Shown here in pieces: positions 1 through 13,100 of a stretch of 64,000 nt of DNA. The translations under genes and the position numbers were made by a program. The notes beneath the pieces are model-generated. The model saw only the letters and a program-made list of their open reading frames with translations. It was not told where the DNA came from and searched no databases. Every line of letters begins with the position of its first letter. The stretch's first letter is position 1. Source of the DNA: Cydia pomonella (taxonomy: Eukaryota > Arthropoda > Insecta > Lepidoptera > Tortricidae); contig NC_084726.1 in the NCBI RefSeq assembly GCF_033807575.1, positions 10,788,001 through 10,852,000 on the forward strand, given 5' to 3'.

Positions 1-706
1 ATTTTTAAACACTTTATCGTTGCGTTCTTGTTTTAACTGTTCGGGTAGTTTGTTTACTATGGTGACACATCGATAGTACGGACCATTTCTATACATAGCA
101 AGTCTTGAAATTGGCAGGAGAAGTTGATTTTTGTTTCGCCGGTTCGAGGTGACTTTTTGCAATGGGAATAAATTTGCATTGTTCCTAACGAACATTGCCG
201 CTTCCATGATGTACATGCATGGTAATGTAAGTACCTTATGTTGCGCAAAAAGTTCACGGCAGTTACTTGGTATCCGCGTGTTAGTAAGGATCCGTATACA
301 TTTTTTTTGCATCAAAAAGAGCTGATATGCGTCCGTGCTAGCCCCCCAGAGTATTATTGCATATCTTAGCCAGGAATTTGCGTACGCATAATATGCTGAC
401 AAAGCAGTTTCAAAGTTGGTATTTACTTTGAGGATTCTGAGGGCGTAAACAAATCTGGATAATTTTGCTTTGACATTTTGGATATGAGACTTCCAGTTTA
501 AGCCGGAGTCAATTTTTATTCCTAATAAATTAAATTCAGTAACTTCCTCGATAGTTGTATTATTAATTTGTAACGTCATTTGTAATGATTTTTTCTGCGC
601 CGGTTTAAATTGAATTATTTTAGTTTTTTTAAGATTCATTTCCAAATTATGATCGTCGAGCCAGTTTCGGGTAGTGAGCGATATTTCCTGTAATCGTTCA
701 TTGCAC
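1..706 (-). mobile_element. Non-LTR retrotransposon, RT C-terminal part (cut by window edge)
   Basis: The minus strand is open from about 706 to the window edge. It reads reverse-transcriptase-like protein: LDDHNLEMNLKKTKIIQFKP near 601-660, then FNLLGIKIDSGLNWKSHI and a later ILWGAS segment. This is the end of the RT domain and the region after it in Jockey/CR1-type LINEs. It is 5'-truncated at about 706, where it meets a SINE. No stop is seen in the 230 or so codons I read, so it is young. Confidence 0.75.
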
Positions 707-788
707 TCTCCTAGTACCCATAGTACAAGCTTTGCTTAGTTTGGGGCTAGGTCGACGTGTAAGGCTGTCCCCAAATATTTATTTAATA
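707..788 (+). mobile_element. SINE 3' fragment
   Basis: Matches the 3' part of the SINE at 25595-25680 almost base for base. It is joined directly to the 5' end of the LINE on its left. It marks the left end of detectable A/B homology. Confidence 0.65.
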
Positions 789-792
789 CAAT

Positions 793-1020
793 GTATGTAT
801 GTATGGTGCTACTTTACCGCACTAGTGCGCAAATTAGCATATTACGTTACTGTGTCAAACATTTAAAGGGCCATATGTACTGTAAAACGTTGTACGATAC
901 ATGTGCGAATAGGTAATTTGCAACTCGTGTCGATTTAAAACACTCCCTTCGGTCGTGTTTTAATTTATCGCCACTCGTTTCGAATTTCCTATTTTTCGCA
1001 CTTGTAACGTAATGTACTAT
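793..1020 (+). mobile_element. MITE family T (CAGTACAT ends)
   Basis: One of five or six copies (16698-16922, 36625-36845, 37932-38163, 43171-43324). About 225 bp, with ends CAGTACAT and ATGTACTA and a shared core. Absent from copy B at this point. Confidence 0.7.
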
Positions 1021-1138
1021 TGCGTTTCAATATGATTATACAAAACGGAATATTTCATCATTTAGCATATGTACAGCGACTATGATGTCATATTAGTTAT
1101 AACAATTGCAACAAAAGAACTCAGATATTTATACTTAC

Positions 1139-4100
1139 GTGATCAAACTGTAATTCATAAAAAAATACATACTTTATAATAATGTATTATATACCAAATA
1201 TAAATATTGCACATGCGTTGAGCCCTGTTCCCTTGCTGCATTATTTTTAATCCTTCACATATATCTCTGTATCTTTAGATAATTAAATAGGGTAACGGCG
1301 GCTATTAACGCGGGTATCAAAATCGACGTCTAACACCGCGGTGTTTACAAATACGCATTTTGCAAGCAAACAGATCTATCCCCTAAGAAATAAAGCATAC
1401 ACAAAACAAGCTCATTCATTGGTCTATCGTGCCCATTAGTGTGCATTTGTGTGAGTGTAACAAAAAACTCGCGATTCGTCAGTTTGTGCGACGGCGGCGC
1501 AAGAACCGGTTGTTCCATACAGACGCGTGACACCACAGGTAAGTGAACTCCAATCTTACTTAGTGTTTTACGTAATAGTTATAGCAAATAAACTAGTGCA
1601 ATGCCTTTTAAGAGGTTGTGTATTGTTTTCTACACGATTTTGAATTACTTTTAACTTAGTTTTTGACCCGGAAATACGTTTAAAATTGAAAATAAAATAC
1701 AGCGGTGATAGGCGCCAATTACTTCTGTGGTAAGTAATTCCGTGGTATGCCACGGTAATAGAAAAAGTGGTAGTTTTGTTATTTACTCTTTAGTTTTGGT
1801 ACAAATTATCAATTTTATAATTTCTTTTATTTATTCTAATCTTGATCTATTCACGCTATTAAAGAGCTATTTCCGTGGTATGGAAAGTATTCAACTAACC
1901 CTTAATTTTTAACAAAAACTTCAGCACCGATTTCCTTGTTTCTATGGGAACCCTTAATCTGTCAACTTTTTTTTATTTTGAGCTAAAACCTAAAATTTAC
2001 TTGCCAGTTATGTGATTTTGTCTTTACAAGAAGCTTGTAATATACATGTTTGATTTGATTTGAAAAACCATCTGTGTTTTATTATTTTTATGGGTCGGAA
2101 TTAGGTTTAATTAAACTCCAAATTAAGCCTATTACCGATGGTATGATCAGATTACCCTCGGTAATAGAATGTATAGAAATCTATTACCGACCCAGAGAAA
2201 TATCGAATGGGTCGGTAATAGGCTCTTAAAGAGTTATCTATTACCGAGTGACTATTTGGTATTGTATTGAAATATCGCATTTAGGGTACCGCAAGTACAG
2301 ATTTCGTTGATAAAATTTAGACTTCAGTTATCATTATCAGATTTAAATTCTTCTGTTTTCTGATTCAGTTATTACTCTGACAAGGAAGGGTACCCAACTG
2401 CCGGACATTTCCGATTAGATTTTTTTTATATAATTTTATTTATACAGTAGTCCAAAATCTCAGACATGATTTTTTTAGCTATAAGAATCAGCAATAAGAA
2501 AAGTACTGTGATTTGTTAATTATAAACGGGTAAATTATAACACATAATATGTGAGAGACTTTATTTAACTTAATTACCTTATCAAAAATATTAGAATTAA
2601 AAAATTTCATGTTTTTATGTATAGTCGAAATTTTATAAGGTGGACGTTTACCATTTCACTGCGGTAAACTTTCACTCAGGTGGTAAACGTCCAGCTTATA
2701 AAATTTCGACTATAATTTACGCTGTGCCTTATGAGTAAATGTTACTTACTTGTTTTTTTGTGCAGCTAATTATGTCAGTAAGACAAATTCTTATCAATCT
2801 TTATAGCATTTAAAAATTACTTTATTTAATAACAGGCAGGCCTATTTGTCATATACGTCCTTAGTAAAACTTTACTAATAGTAATTTTTGTTGTTTTACA
2901 TGTAAAACATTCAACTTATAACTTGTTATACAGGTACTCGTGGGTACTTGGTAAGTTAACTATTTAATAGTATTTGATTGTGCCAAAGTGTAATTATAAT
3001 CTCTTCGAATATATCTCTTATTTTTAAACATACTCCTATAGTTTTATTTTTTATTTTTGTGTCATTATTAAAGTTAATGACACAAAAATAATATACAGAA
3101 CCCACGTCGTTATTATTGTTTTAACCCTCGGTATAAGGTTTCGAATTTTGAGTTTGATTTCTATTAACGAGTGCAGAAAAATCATGCCAATTGTACCCTC
3201 GGTAATGAAAGCTCAATTCGCGATAATAGAATCACAGCCTGTCCCTTGCCACGGTAATAGAAGATTTGGTCATTTTGGCTTCAAAAAATATTTTAATACA
3301 TATAATAACCCAAAATGAATCCAAAAACGTGTGAAACGGAAAGTTCATTAAATGCTCCTGGTTCATAAAATAAAATATTCCTGGCTGTTAGACAGCATTG
3401 ATACCCTTAATTTTTGGATCTCTTTTGAAAAGTTCCTTAACTACCACGGTAATAGGTGCCTTTACCCTAAAAGTAAAAAAAATCTACCCTCAACTGGCTT
3501 AAGAAGCCATATAGATGAAAACATTACATGATCAAATATTGTGGGTTAAAATATTTATTTGTAAAGCGGGTCGTTCAGTGACATATCCAGGCGGTTTTGT
3601 ATTTGTAAAGTCAAGTAGTTCAGTGACAGATCCAGGCGGTTTTGTATTTGTAAACTCAGGTCGTTCAGTGACATATCCAGGCGGTTTTGTATTTGTAAAG
3701 TCAAGTAGTTCAGTGACAGATCCAGGCGGTTTTGTATATGTAAAGTCAGGTCGTTCAGTGACAGATCCAGGCGGTTTTGTATTTGTAAAGTCAGGTCGTT
3801 CAGTGACAGATCCAGGCGGTTTTGTATTTGTAAAGTCAGGTCGTTCAGTGACAGATCCAGGCGGTTTTGTATTTGTAAAGTCAGGTCGTTCAGTGACATA
3901 TCCAGGCGGTTTTGTATATGTAAAGTCAGGTTGTTCAGTGGCAGATCCAGGCGGTTTTGTATTTGGTTGGTTCCGGTTCGTGAGCCATCTTGATAGTCAC
4001 GCCTCGTGATTGATTTCTTTGTTGTTTGCTCATTAATATTGTTTAAAGTGTAATATTAATAGCTTATTATTCAGTCCACGTGCTACTTTTAAAGTCCAGC

Positions 4101-7100
4101 TATCGCTTTGCAAGAGCTGATAAAATCACCGTACACTGTCGTGTACTAACCGTACAATTTTAGTCTTATTTAAGCGCTCCAAATACCTTGATACTAGCGA
4201 AATAGTCCCATTGGACTGACGCCATAATTTTAAAAGAATAAATGGTTTACCAATAAATGTTATACTACCCGAAAATGAGCAAATTGTTTATTTACTTTTA
4301 TTAAAACCTAAAGATACAGGGTAGTTAAAAAGATCATAGATTTTTATTGTGTAAAAGTATTTTTTATTCTGTAAAAGTTAATAATTATAGACAACTTAAA
4401 ATTATATACGAATGTATAAGGTAATCGTTAAGTGTAGCCAATTAATTTAATGTGATTAATACATGTGTAGATGTATGCACGAGCTCGATTGATGCTCTAA
4501 TACAAACATATTCAAATATTAACAAATTGAATTGTAAGATCTCCTTAGATGTATTTTACTGTAAAAATGTAAATATTAACAAACGTCAGGGATTTTTATC
4601 TCCCCGAGAATTAGACCCTCGTTTACATATAATTCCTAACACAAAACCCAAACCTTCCTCAAGAATCACTCTATTGATAGCTGAAAACCGCATGAAAATC
4701 CGTTCAGTAGTTTCTGAGTTTATCACATAGAGACAGACGTGGTGGACTTCGTTTTATAAAATGTATTAAATGTACCTGTTGTCCATTGACCTAAAATTTA
4801 GAAAAAATAAATATATACTTTATGAAACTCAAATAATTTGCATTAGGCCATATACACCGTGTTTTTTTTGATTTGCGTTAATTTCGAGGGTGCATTCCTG
4901 AGCTTAAATTAAGTAACTTTCTCAAAGATACCGATATTCTAACTAACTCCATTTCGGAGATAATCAATCATAAATTTTTATATTATAAGGCCCTTACGAG
5001 CGTGTACACTTGCTTTAGGACCTGTTTACTTATTAGTTAGTGTTTAGTGCGAGTTCATACATTTGCTACTAAACGTACGTACTATCTCGGACGATCGATG
5101 TTAGAAATGATTAAAATTAAAAAAAAAAAAAAATTAAAAATTATTTATTCAATCAAGAGTAATTTACAGTTATCATATAGTGTATAGTACCTCTTTTTAA
5201 GTAAATCTTTACCTGTGTTAAGAGGTACTGCTCTTTTCTTAGATCAACAAAAATCTTAATTGTAAGTAATAAAATCCAATGAAACAATAAATTATTACAA
5301 AAATATTATATCTTGAAATAATATTAAACCATGAGTTTGGTGTACCTGTGTTTGATATATGTCCTTTCTTTTTCGTATTATTGAGTGTATATAATGTATG
5401 TAAGTTTATTCAAATTCAGCAATGTTTAGTAGTACGTTTTCGATATTTTGGTAAGTCATCTTTTTTATCCAGTCCATTATACATTTTTTGCATTTATTAT
5501 AAGGTAAGTGGTAAATATTTATTTGTCTATTGATGAAGTTATACAATTTTGCAGACCTGGTGGAGAATTGTCTACTCGCAAAGGTAGTGTTAATAGACGT
5601 AGTTGGTATAATATTATCTTTTCTTCTTCTATTTTGTACAATGGAATTAAAGTGCATAGATTTGTGCAGTCTTAGGGTGGTAAATAGAATATATAGTTTT
5701 CTAACAGATAAAACGTCGGATAGCTTATACAGATCTGTGGTAGGGTATCTAAAAGGCTTGAAGTGAATTACTTTTAATAGAAATCTTTGGGCTCGTTCAA
5801 GTTCTAGAAATTTCATTTTTGTGGCACCTCCCCAAACTGGTATGCAATAAGTAAGAATAGATTGGGCTAGGGTTAAATACATCTGTTTCAGTAAGTTTTT
5901 GGAGGCTATGTGTCTCAGGTTTTTAAAGATCCAAATTAATTTTCTGGTACGGGACATTGACATTGATATGTCACAGTTTTCAATTGTTTGGTTGAGTTAA
6001 ATGTAATGCCCGTGTTACAACAACGCTATATGCAACATTTAGTTACTTTTTATAAAAATAAAAATAGTAAAAAAAAAACAAAAAAAATTTTTTTTTTTGA
6101 AAATTAACTATGCCATTTAGTTTCCTTAAACGTACTTACCGAAACCCCGGAGTTAACGCAATTCAATAAAAACACGGTGTATATGATTCAATTCAACAAG
6201 TAGGAAACAACTCTCGGATAGGATTCTCGGCTACCTTATTCTGCTCAGAACGTAATGATTCCAACGGATATTTTTTATGAAATAATAAATGGCGGAATAT
6301 ATTATACGCAATATTGTTCGCTGCGTTTTTCTTTTCTAAATTTTAATGAAATGTCTTTCTAATGAAATATTTCGAGCATGATTGAGAAAAATAATATTTT
6401 ACCCGTCCCCCATCCGGCCCGTAATAATTATTCTGAAAATCAAAAAAATTATTATGCAGTCACCATCAGATATATCGGAGCGGGCGAGGTGCTCAAAAAT
6501 ATCTGAACACGCACTCTAACGCCTTGACAATGGAGGCGTGTTCAGATATTTGTGAGCACCTTGGCCGCTCCGATATATGTGATGGCGACCGTAAAACGAA
6601 AGCGTAAAATAAAACACTTTGAAATGCTCGATTGTTTTAAATGAAATAGATTTTCATTGCCGTTAGTTCTAAATAGGTAATAATTATATAATATTTACTG
6701 CTAAAGGAACAAACATTTTAGTATTTATTTTCCAAATACTTTGGTTAAAACTAGTTAGATGGAAAAAGCATTTAAAATAAAACTAGTTGAACGCATTTCA
6801 ACTTATATTGTGTAATTGTTATATGAAAATATTTTTAAAATTAATTTAATTACGATGTTAATCTGGCGGTTGTCGCGTTCATCAGACTGAAAAAAAAAAA
6901 AAAAGTTATATACATATAAATATATATTTATACTACGTCGGTGGCAAACAAGCATACGGCCCGCCTGATGGTAAGCAGTCTCCGTAGCCTATGTACGCCT
7001 GCAACTCCAGAGGAGTTTCATGCGCGTTGCCGACCCTAACACTCCGCATGGTTGGCAGAGTACGGCTGTCTTCCAAGGGCGTTTAAAGGTCATGCTGAAT

Positions 7101-10100
7101 TTGGTTTCAACCACTTGCTACGTGGCTTAAAACCGCTGTTTTCTACCAAGGTCATTTTGCAGAAACTGTGGTTGTCTGCCGTCTGGCACATGCTTTAGTT
7201 CCGAAAACCTCATTAGTATGAGACGGGATTAGAACCCGCGGCCTCCGGATTGCAAGTCACACGCTCTTACCGTTAGGCCACCAGCGCTCCTCATCGCGCT
7301 TTTAATGTCAAAATCTAGGTTTTAAATTTTGAATTGGTTAGTCATTGAAATTTAAACCAAATAACACTCTTCTAACTCCTATCAGAGCTCAAATAGTCAA
7401 GAAAAAAGTCCTGTGATAAGAAAAATAGTTTAGATAGAACTTAGAATAACAATGGCGTAATGAAACTGTTTAATTACCGTTTCAATCTGCAATAACAAAG
7501 GAATTCAAATCTATTTCACAAAAAAATGTTTTAGCCGACTTTAATAATAATAAAATAAAATAGAAGAGACTTTATTCAAAACACGCTTAAAACTTAAGTT
7601 AATATTTATTTATTGTAAAATTATAACAATTATAATACGATTAAAACTAAAACTGAACTAAATCTATCTTAACCTATGGGGTCTAAATTATATCATCAAT
7701 TATATATCTAAATTATATGTACAGATATCTCCTATGCCGCTGTCATTTGGTAATGTGCCCATAAGACTAACCGCGTCGCTGGATGGCAATTCCAATGCGC
7801 TGAGCGAGCTTCGAGTGAGGTAAACCATGAGTTGGCATTTGACAATTCCAATGCGCTGAGCAAGGAACGAGTGAGGTAAACCATGAGTTGGCATTTGACA
7901 ATTCCAATGCGCTGAGCGAGGAACGAGTGAGGTAAACCATGAGTTAGCATTTGACAATTCTAATGCGCTGAGCGAGGAACAAGTGAGGTAAACCATGAGT
8001 TGGCATTTAACAATTCCAATGCGCTGAACGAGGAACGAGTGAGGTAAATCATGAGTTGGCATTTGACGATTCCAATGCGCTGAGCGAGGAACGAGTGAGG
8101 TAAACCATTAGTTGGCATTTGACAATTCCAATGCGCTGAGCGAAGAACGAGTGAGGAATTCCAATGCGCTGAGCGAGGAACGAGTGAGGTAAACCATGAG
8201 TTGGCATTTGACAATTCCAATGCGCTGAGCGAGGAACGAGTGAGGTAAACCATGTGTTGGCATTTGACAATTCCAATGCGCTGAGCGAGGAACGAGTGAG
8301 GTAAACCATGAGTTGGCATTTGACAATTCCAATGCGCTGAGCGAGGAACGAGTGAGGTAAACCATGTGTTGGCATTTGACAATTCCAATGCGCTGAGCGA
8401 GGAACGAGTGAGGTAAACCATGAGTTGGCATTTAACAATTACGCTAGCAACTGCGTAGGCATATGTAACTCAAATAGTAATATAATTTTACTACTTATAA
8501 AAATTATTATTTATGATAATATTACAGGAAAACAACGTACCCCGATGAGAAGACCCTATAATTAATACCAAATATTAGATTAAAAAAAGGTATTATATTT
8601 CTTTTCATTTTTATTTTATTTTATTCAGATAACGTAAGCTACAATATACATAAACATTATAAAATGTTTTATTATATCTTAGCTGTGCCGATACCTTCAT
8701 GTACAAGGGGACAAGCATGCAGACAATTAAAGATACATAAATATGCATTTACTTATAATACTCGTATTCAACGCGTGATTCTTTCACATGCGACAGTATA
8801 CAACCAACGCTCACTAATTGCAAAAAAATAAATATTTGGGGACAATTTTACACAAATAGACTTAGCTGCAAACTAAGCAAAGCTTGTGCTATGGGTACTA
8901 GGCGACGATATATTGTCATACTTAACACTTTATGCATAAAATTGTAAGTCATAAAAATCTTTAGTCAGAATTATTCCTGAGCATAACTGGGTTTGTCATA
9001 AATGAGTTATGTCATAATTTTTATATTCATAAATTTAATTCGCATAAAATTTTAAGTTAGGTTCGTTAGGTATGCACAAAAAATATATGAGAACTGCTAT
9101 GTAAGTCATCAAATATTATGGCTAAAAATGTATGACACAATATAATATGACTTTTCATTTGTATGTGTAATGATGATTATGACACAAGTTGTTATGTGTA
9201 TCAAAGATATGATTTAAACTTTTATGCAACCCAATATGAACCCCGTATATACATAAATACATACTTATCCCCTCAGCTGTGAGAGACCCCGACAGCTGTC
9301 ACCCTTATTTTATTATAATAATAGAGGTCACTAAAAAATATGAAGCAAGTGAGTGGTTACATATATATCAAAGTTGATCGAGCCTGTCGGGCTTTCCCAC
9401 AGCTGAGGGGTTATATATATATAGAAAACACCCATGACTCAGGAACAAAAACACACAAATAAGTGCCTTTACCGGGATTCGAACCCGGGACTATCAGCAT
9501 CATAGGCCAGACCAATCGCCAAATTAAACAAAAATCAACTTAATTATTACTACATTTATTATTGCAGGGAACAGATTTGGGGGACATTTTTTGTTAGTTT
9601 TAAGTTAGTTTTTATTTATTTGTAATTTATTATATAATAAGTCAAACTTTAGATGTTAAGACGTTATTATTCTTTTAAAAAATATATATATTTAATGTCA
9701 CATTTAATGATAAATAATATTAGGACAGTTGTGTATTTTTTTTCTATTGTGTACCATCAATAGTAGCGAAGAACTTAATAAATCTTATTACTACTATACG
9801 GCTTATTATGGTAAGGTAAACTTTATGGTAAGAGGAAGAAAACATGTCAAATTACCGCCAGATTGTTTTTTTTTTTTTCATCGTATACCGAATGTTAGTC
9901 CTATATCGTCAGGTGACCACCAAAACTCACTAATGACCTTGACCACTACCACCACAAGTTCATAGCTATAGTGAACCGTACAATTACCTAAATAAGGTTG
10001 ATTTTTGTTTAATTATTTTTTAGTTTCGGTAGTCACCCGACGATATGGTCAAGTAAACATTTAATAATAGACTGTTTGTTTAGTTTTTGTGGAATTTAAA

Positions 10101-13100
10101 CATTTAAATCGTATTTCAAGCATTCTCTAGAACTCCGCAGAGCCGCTTTAATTTATATTTGTTTCGTTCGCAACGATTTCTTTACATGCTTATCAAAATA
10201 CGTACCAGCTAAAATAATAAAATCAAATGTTAATTATTAAAATGGTCGTCTAGAACAAATTGATGTTAGATTATTTGTTGCTTGACTAATTATATTAAAT
10301 ATTTTCATTGTACTTGGTTAAACAAAATAAATATAACTGTTCTAAAGGATCAGGAGCCACTACGGTTTTGGCAAACTAAATAAAAAAATCTCATAAAGCG
10401 AGCTGTTTTCTAACAATTCTATGTCAATAATACGGTACCTTCTTTTTTTCCTGAAAATAACATAAAATTGTTTTAAATACAATTAAATTAAAAAATAATT
10501 TTAATATTTTTCTTAAAAAATTGAAACGCGCATTTAACACCTTTATCTAGAAAACCACCATTAGAAACATACTTTTTTTTCTTTTGTCCGTGTTTTAATG
10601 TAGATCTTGAGATTCGCTTACGATACAACTAAGCTTACCTACTTATAGTACATAATTCTAAGCGCTAGAAAAAAAAATACTAACCGCTCTGAGTTTTTTA
10701 TAATTATAAGTATTACTTTGCTGTCCAATGTGATCCTGAAAATAAAAGTGTTCCTCAATTTATTGTTATAAAATATTTTATCATAAGATTTATAACAGCT
10801 CTCTTTATTCCATGAAATCAGTACGAAAAACTGCATTTTCTCCTCTAGAAAGACAAAGTTGGTTGACTACACTTAAGATAATATTTAAAAGCAATAAAAC
10901 TCAGATTAGTTCGTAAATATTTTATTATCACATATTTAATATATCAATTTTTTCTAACGTAGGTCTAGAGATAAAAGTGTCATAAAAAATAAAATCCAAA
11001 CAAAAGTGGTACTCACGTTATTGAACTGCAATAAAAAAACTGTATTAAATTTGTATAACAAACACGACGACCACATCGACACAACGACTTGATATTTGGT
11101 ATAATTGCCAGTCGCTTTTTGTTGAAGGAAAACATCGCAAGGAAACGGGACTAATCCCAATAATGCTCAGTTTACCCTCTTGGTTGGAAGGCCAGAAGGC
11201 AGTCGTTTTCACAAAACTAGTGCTTACACCAATCTTGGGATTAGTTGCCAAGGAGACCCCAGGCTCCCATGAGCTGCGGCAAAAAGCGGAGTTAACGTAA
11301 AAAGATGATGTTACTAACAATTATGAATATTTGAAATAATTAAAACTAGAAATTAATCATAGTTGTCACTTTTTATCGCCTAAATTCGTAATCCTCTTAT
11401 CTCTTCTTGACGCAGTGGTTTAGAGGTCCATGCCATTAGCCGAAGACGCTGGTTCGAATTAGGCCCCGCCACTGGAGTGCTTCTTTTTTAGGGTTCCGTA
11501 GCCAAATGGCATAAAACGGAACCCTTATAGTTTGGCCATGTCCGTCTGTCTGTCTGTCTGTCCGAGGCTTTGCTCCGTGGTCGTTAGTGCTAGAAAGCTG
11601 AAATTTGGCATGGATATATAAATCAATGAAGCCGACAAAGTCGTACAATAAAATCTAAAAATTAATTTTTTTTAGGGTACCTCCCCTACACGTAAAGTGG
11701 GGGTGAACATTTTTTTTTGCTTCAACCCTACAGTGTGGGACATCGTTGGAAAGCTCTTTCAAAACTAATAGGGGTCTTCAACAAACATTTCTTGATAAAG
11801 TGAATATATTCGGAGATAATTGCTCCGAAAGAAAAAAAAATGTGTCCCCCCCCCTCTAACTTTTGAACCATAGGTTAAAAAAATATGAAAAAAATCTTGG
11901 AAGTAGAGCTTAAGAAAGACATTAAATGAAAACTATAGCGGATATGATCAGTTTACCTGTTTTTGAGTTATCGCAAAAAGTTTCCCCTTCATAGTAAAAA
12001 GACTTAATTTAATTAGGTACTGATTATGCAAATTTGCCTATTTGTTTAACTCGGGTGAAAGGTACCGTTTCATCCCTTGGTTAACAATTTACTATACTTT
12101 AAGCTCCAGTTTAGCTTATTGTGACGGAAGAGTAACTACGGAACCCTACACTGAGCGTGGCCCGACATGCTCTTGGCCGGTTATTTTACTCTATTTTAGT
12201 TTACGATTATTATTTAATTGAGGCTTGTAGCGCATTATTTTTTAATTTATTTAAATAATAGTTGTGTGTAGTGCTTGTAAGGAATTATTTTAATTTAAAA
12301 ATGATTTATAACGAATACATGCATTTTTAATGTATTGTGACATTTTACTTGATTTAATTTAACTTTTTATTTTTTATGACAGTTGTATTATTTTTTGTGG
12401 TTATGTCTATCTAAATGTATATGTATATTATGTGGGTTAGTATATAAGCGACTTGGTTTTTGTTGACTGTAATGCTTAGTATATTTTGTAATAAATAAAT
12501 AAACAATAAACAATTTATGAATAGGGAGGTTCGTACCTGCGGTCCATTGATTACTGTTTGAGGACCCTGAAAATGCGAAAAAAAATATGAAATTGAAGTC
12601 TTCTATTGAGGAAGAAAGGCCGGAAAGTGGATAAAAAATTCAAATAAAATATTTTTTCAGATTTTTGGGAACATTTATTTCTTGCAAATCTGCAACTCGG
12701 AGAAATAGTTAATAAAGGATGACTAAAAAGACGTGGAAGGAGGAGGCGTCCGAAACTTAAATTTTCTATAGAATTTATCACGCGACTACTGATCACGGTG
12801 ATCATTCGTCATAGAAAACAAAGTGTCGGAAGCCTCGGCCCGGACCCAGACCCTTCTCCTTCTAGCGCCGTTCTTAAATAGGTACTGAGCTTGGTTTTCG
12901 GCCTCTTTGATAGCCACCTATTATATGAGACTAGAGTCAGTTAAACCAAAGAGAATTCAATATAGAGGCGTATTGTCAAAGTAAATTTTGTAGTCAACTA
13001 AATTCACTACCATCTATCGACGCAGGACTAAGACTTAGAATGACATAGGCTATTTTGACCCATGTTCTTTCACTGATATTTGTTAAATATCAAATGGTGT

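Noticed and set aside
3515..4009. 164-codon ORF of 15-residue repeats (and its copy B counterpart)
   Set aside because: It is the 45-bp minisatellite. The opposite strand is also open, changes are mostly replacements, and copy B has frameshifts and stops.
7700..8438. Overlapping ORFs of 107-153 codons
   Set aside because: Three overlapping frames of the 56-bp minisatellite. They are open only because the unit lacks stops.
9931..9948. Minus block WSRSL (WSL in copy B) before GTGAGT
   Set aside because: Acceptor lies in a GTGGTGGTAG run with no pyrimidine tract. The length difference comes from a short repeat.
10619..10645. Possible 26-nt minus exon between TTTCTAG and GTAAGC
   Set aside because: Not a multiple of 3, and copy B has TTTCTGG, so the acceptor is not kept.
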